From Campylobacter lari (GTDB lineage Bacteria; Campylobacterota; Campylobacteria; Campylobacterales; Campylobacteraceae): DNA of 64,000 bases. The position numbers and the translations under genes are program-made. The notes beneath the pieces are model-generated. The model made no database searches and was not told where the DNA came from. It saw only the letters and a program-made list of their open reading frames with translations. Shown here in pieces: positions 60,644 to 64,000 of this stretch. Positions within the stretch are counted from its first letter, which is position 1. Every line of letters begins with the position of its first letter. The stretch covers positions 806,001 to 870,000 of the forward strand of contig NZ_CP011372.1 in assembly GCF_001017575.1 (NCBI RefSeq), given 5' to 3'.

Positions 60644-61258
60644 ATGGAAAATCAAACATTAGAAGAAAAATTTGAAGAGCTTTATCTAAAAAGTGCTTTA
60701 TCAGAATGGGATAAAGCGATAAACGAACTTAATGAAAAAGAAACAAAGAGTGAATTAAAGAAAAAGCATAAGTTACTTAAAGACTATATAGTTTTTAAGT
60801 TAAATGAGTCGCATGGAGAATTTGACAATGAGGAATATGATAAACTTTATAAAAAAATGCAAAGCTCATTAAAAGATTTAAAAAGCAGATATCGCTCTAC
60901 AAAAAGAAGAAATGATAATAAAGAACCATTTGGAAGTGCTAGAAAATTTATATCATGGTATAAAAAACAAGAGAAAGAATGTTATTACTGCAAAATAGCG
61001 CAAAGTGATATAGCAAATCTATTTAAAAACAAGCTTATAACTTCCAAAAAACCATCTTTTAATAGCTCATTGCAAATTGAAAGATTAGATCCAGATAAAG
61101 GCTACAATGAAGAAAATTGTGTTTTAGCCTGCTGTATTTGCAATAATGCAAAAAGCGATATGATAAGCGCTAGTGATTTTGAAAAATATTTTAGTAATAG
61201 TGTTAAAAATTTCTATAAAGACTTATTAGAAAACAAAACAACAAATAATTTTTCATAA
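60644..61258 (+). CDS. HNH endonuclease-like protein
   Basis: 204 aa. The N-terminal 110 residues are a basic helical region. A zinc-supported HNH module follows: CYYC (113-116), then LQIERLDPDKGYNEENCVLA and CCICNNAKSD (second Cys pair 163/166). This is the ERxDPxxGYxxxNC variant seen in phage and island nucleases. AAAGGA before the ATG. Followed by a good terminator. May be a homing or defence nuclease. Confidence 0.75.
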   Translation: MENQTLEEKFEELYLKSALSEWDKAINELNEKETKSELKKKHKLLKDYIVFKLNESHGEFDNEEYDKLYKKMQSSLKDLKSRYRSTKRRNDNKEPFGSARKFISWYKKQEKECYYCKIAQSDIANLFKNKLITSKKPSFNSSLQIERLDPDKGYNEENCVLACCICNNAKSDMISASDFEKYFSNSVKNFYKDLLENKTTNNFS

Positions 61259-61279
61259 CTAGACAACTAAAGTCTAGTT
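61257..61279 (+). terminator. Terminator after the HNH gene
   Basis: 8-bp stem AACTAGAC/GTCTAGTT, 7-nt loop, then ATTTTGTTT. It ends the 59307-61258 unit. Confidence 0.75.
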
Positions 61280-61324
61280 ATTTTGTTTATAATTGCATTA
61301 TATATCTTAGTTTAAAGGTTTATA

Positions 61325-63189
61325 ATGCAAACAAATACTTCTACCCTTACTCACATTGCGGATTTTGATTATTACTCACACAATGTAAAAGTCATCTCAC
61401 TACACACACAAATGCTCTCAAACAGCAAACAAATCAAAAAAGATTTTTACATCGAATTTGAAGATACACTAGAAAAAGATGGTAAAATCCCTAGTTTTAT
61501 CTATAAACAATACTCCAAATTTATCTATCCTAGTTTTTTAAAGAAAAATCTAAGTTATCTTAAAAAATACTTAAATTTTACTCAAGCAGAATGTGATGCG
61601 TTTGCGTTTTTTTACTATGCAAACAAAGGTAGATTTGCTTTACACCAAGGTTATAGCACTGCTTTGGGCAAAAAGATCATAGAAAAAATTTTCAACCACA
61701 CTTCAAAAGATGTCAATAAAGCTTTAAGTGATGATTCTATGCTTTTTAAACTAGATGCCTTGTGCTATTATGATAGTGATGCCTTTGGTATAGATGTAAA
61801 CAATTTTGAAAGCATTTTCACTCAAGATATTAGCAAAACTACACTTATGGGTGAGTTTTCGTATTTTTTACCTAAAACTAGACTAAATTTGAGTGATTTT
61901 GACTATATACAAGAAGAATTAAATACTATCATTACTTTTTTAAAAAAACGCCAAAAAGGAAATATTTTTATATACGGAAAAGCAGGCGTAGGCAAAAATG
62001 AGCTTAGCGCACTCATAGCTAAAGAGCTTGATAAAGAAGCATTGTGCGTTAAAGATTGCGAAAATGATAAAAAATCAAATAGAATTTCAAATTTTTACGC
62101 ACTTAAAAAGATACTCAATCCAAAAAAACAAATGGTAGTCTTTGATGAGTGTGAAGATAGCCTTTGCTATAATTCTTTAAAAGAAAAATTAAAAATCAAT
62201 AAAATCTTAGATGAAGAAAATGGCATTTGTGTATTTTTATCAAATTCTAAAGACATGGATGAAGCGTATTTGAGACGTTTTGATGTGATTTTAGAGCTTG
62301 AAAGTATGCCTAAAGAAAAGAAAATTCAAAATATAAAAAAGCTATTTAATAAAAAAATATAAAAATAGATGAAGCCATTATAGAAAATATAGCTTCTCAT
62401 CCTGAACTTTCTCAAGGGGTTATTTTAAAATGTGCAAACAATGCTAAGATCTTTAAAAGCAAAAGCCAAGAAGTATTTGTAAGGTTGATCAATGAAAATT
62501 TAAAAGCAAGATCACTTCAGGGCATTTCAATGCCAAAAAAAGACAAAAAATACGATTTAAGCTTGATAGAATGTGATTTAAATTTACAAGAACTAATAAA
62601 CAATATCGATAAAAATTCAAGTTTGAGAATTTTAAGCTATGGCATAGCAGGTAGTGGAAAAAGCGAATTTGGCAAAGAACTAGCCAATGTTTTAAATAAA
62701 ACTTTACATTCTTATAAACTTAGTGATATTTTAGATCCTTTTGTGGGCAATAATGAAAAAAATATCGCAAACATTTTCAAAAAAGCTTCTAATGATAATG
62801 CTATCTTACAACTTGATGAAATCGATGCGTTAATTTATAGTAGAGATGAAGCAAATAAAAGCTGGGAAAAAAGCTTAGTCAATGAAATGCTTATGCAAAT
62901 GGAAAATTTTGAAGGTATTTTCATAGCTTCTACAAATTACCTACAAAGCCTTGACAAAGCTAGCATAAGAAGATTTGATCTAAAGATAGAATTTCAAGCA
63001 TTAAAGCAAGAAAAGCTTTTAAAGGCTTTTGAATTTTTTGCTAAAGAATTAAATTTAAGCTTTGATAAAAAACAAATTGCAAAAAGGCTCTTAAGGCTTC
63101 AAAACATTTGTTTGGGCGATTTTGCGCTAATTCTTAGACAAAATAAAATTTTTAAAATCATCAAAAGATACAAAATACACTTTTTCTAA
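61325..63189 (+). pseudogene. Tandem AAA ATPase split by a -1 frameshift at an A7 run, 3' end replaced
   Basis: Frame 1 (61325-62362, 345 aa) has a degenerate Walker A (GKAGVGKNE) and Walker B VVFDECED. It ends just after the A7 run at 62351-62357. From 62356 the next frame is open without a break (first residues NIKIDEAIIENIASHPEL) through a second AAA module: Walker A GIAGSGKSE, Walker B LQLDEIDALI, sensor IASTNY, IRRFD. Together about 620 aa. The last about 20 residues are antisense to the convergent DUF262 gene. Either a phase-variable or frameshifted product, or two decayed halves. Confidence 0.7.
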
Positions 63190-64000
63190 AAATTCCAAAG
63201 CATAATCTCTTTGAGTAGCTCTATAAATACTTGGTCTATAAACTCTTAAGCTAAAAGCAGCTCTTGCAAGCAAGGCTAAGAAATAATCACTATTACCATT
63301 TGGAAATTTAGAAAAATAAATCATCACAGCAATGGCATAAATGTATTTGTTATAAATAAATCCTGTGTAATATATTTCATCTAGCTCTTGGTATAAAGCA
63401 TTATTTGATAACTTATCAAAAAACTCATTGTATTTAAACAAATACTCAAAAAAATCCACCCCATTAGCAAAACTACTTAAAACCCCTAAATCTTCCTTGC
63501 TATAAAGGAATTTATCACTAAAAAATTCTTTACAAAACTCTTCGTATGCTTTAATATCATTAGCATTAATGCTTTTGTGCTTTAACCATGCTCTAGCAGG
63601 TGCTAAAAGCTCATCAAATAAAATAGTGATTTTCCTTTCATCTTTTGCAAGATTTTCAAATTTCCTTGCATAATAACCTAGCATACTACCTTGTTTTTTC
63701 TCTAAAGAATGCAAATGAAAAGCCTTTATAAGATCATATGATTTTAAACCTTTACCTTTTGAATTTGCACTATCAAAAAACAAAAACGCATCATCTTCGC
63801 TTGGAGCTAAAACGCAGATAAATTCTATATTCTCTAAAAGAAAATTTAAAAACTCGCATTCTTTATCACTACAACTTTCAAAATAAGCTTTTATATACTC
63901 GTAATTTTCTTTGATATGGTATTTTGACTCATTATGAGAGTATTCAACATTATTTAAAAAATTACATTTACATAAAACTCTTAAAATCAAAGCCAAAGTA
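63127..64000 (-). CDS. GmrSD/DUF262-like restriction protein, 5' end cut by window
   Basis: The frame runs open past the right edge; the TTG at 63996 is probably internal. The segment FDSANSKGKGLKSYDLIKAF is the conserved helix of DUF262 (GmrS) after the catalytic DGQQR region, which would lie outside the window. The rest is helical, with ATQRDYALEF near the end (63127). GmrSD systems cut modified phage DNA using NTPs. Its last 63 bp overlap the AAA gene, tail to tail. Confidence 0.6.
   Translation of the reverse strand, partial: TLALILRVLCKCNFLNNVEYSHNESKYHIKENYEYIKAYFESCSDKECEFLNFLLENIEFICVLAPSEDDAFLFFDSANSKGKGLKSYDLIKAFHLHSLEKKQGSMLGYYARKFENLAKDERKITILFDELLAPARAWLKHKSINANDIKAYEEFCKEFFSDKFLYSKEDLGVLSSFANGVDFFEYLFKYNEFFDKLSNNALYQELDEIYYTGFIYNKYIYAIAVMIYFSKFPNGNSDYFLALLARAAFSLRVYRPSIYRATQRDYALEFLEKVYFVSFDDFKNFILSKN

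Noticed and set aside
45000-64000. Right attachment site of the tRNA-Leu element
   Set aside because: Scanning for a copy of the tRNA 3' end found none, so no right boundary is called in this window.
1-64000. Poly-G phase-variable tracts as in surface loci of Campylobacter
   Set aside because: No G or C run of eight or more was noticed; the only suspicious homopolymers are A7 runs at 62351 and near 42438-42445.

Overview
The DNA is very AT-rich, uses AAGGA-type ribosome binding sites, and is densely packed with short or overlapping gene junctions. Its gene blocks (hypFBCDEA, pstSCAB beside a ferritin, oorDABC, ilvIH-lpxD, flgL-ftsK) match thermophilic Campylobacter. Protein content, and the absence of icd and sucCD beside mdh, suggest the Campylobacter lari group rather than C. 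jejuni. That placement is inference from recalled gene order, not from a search.

Positions 1-44.7 kb are core chromosome. They hold a UvrD-type helicase (cut by the window), thiol peroxidase, an FNR-like regulator, and a NiFe-hydrogenase maturation operon that ends in msrA and starts with a HypF-like or HydE-like protein. Next come an exported dipeptidase E-like protein, a YgjP-like metalloprotease and a MATE exporter. The phosphate uptake operon pstSCAB is divergent from a PhosR/PhosS-like two-component pair, with a Pho box between them. Ferritin and an S24-type regulator follow. A four-gene respiratory cluster (21.4-28.8 kb) encodes an octaheme cytochrome with an unusual CX17CH heme site, a rhodanese/hexaheme/cytochrome b protein, a thioredoxin lipoprotein and a CcsBA heme lyase. 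Then come lpxD, ilvIH, the 2-oxoglutarate oxidoreductase oorDABC, mdh, an AsmA-like protein, mltG, ftsK and flgL.

A tRNA-Leu(CAA) at 44.9 kb marks the start of an accessory region that runs to the right edge. A tyrosine integrase is followed by a compact block of about 17 small genes on the minus strand (46.3-51.4 kb). These include an AlpA-like regulator, an XRE repressor, a replication-initiator-like protein, several 26-47 aa membrane peptides, and a hairpin-rich 300-bp noncoding stretch. It resembles a small integrated replicon or phage satellite. Positions 51.5-54.5 kb form a repressor-controlled module: a three-helix membrane protein, a self-cleaving S24 repressor and a membrane-anchored DEDDh exonuclease. 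Both transcription units start at an identical 36-bp palindromic repeat.

At 56.35-56.54 kb there is a strong candidate for an undescribed type I toxin-antitoxin locus. It has a 22-aa hydrophobic peptide with a near-perfect Shine-Dalgarno that is sequestered by a 3' fold-back. A consensus promoter on the opposite strand would make an overlapping antisense RNA. From 56.8 kb to the end lie genes typical of defence or plasticity regions: a WYL regulator, a PD-(D/E)XK nuclease, an agmatine deiminase-like enzyme with an unknown partner, an HNH nuclease, a tandem AAA protein split by a frameshift, and part of a GmrSD/DUF262 protein. No CRISPR array, rRNA or insertion sequence was seen, and no second att copy of the tRNA end was found in the window.
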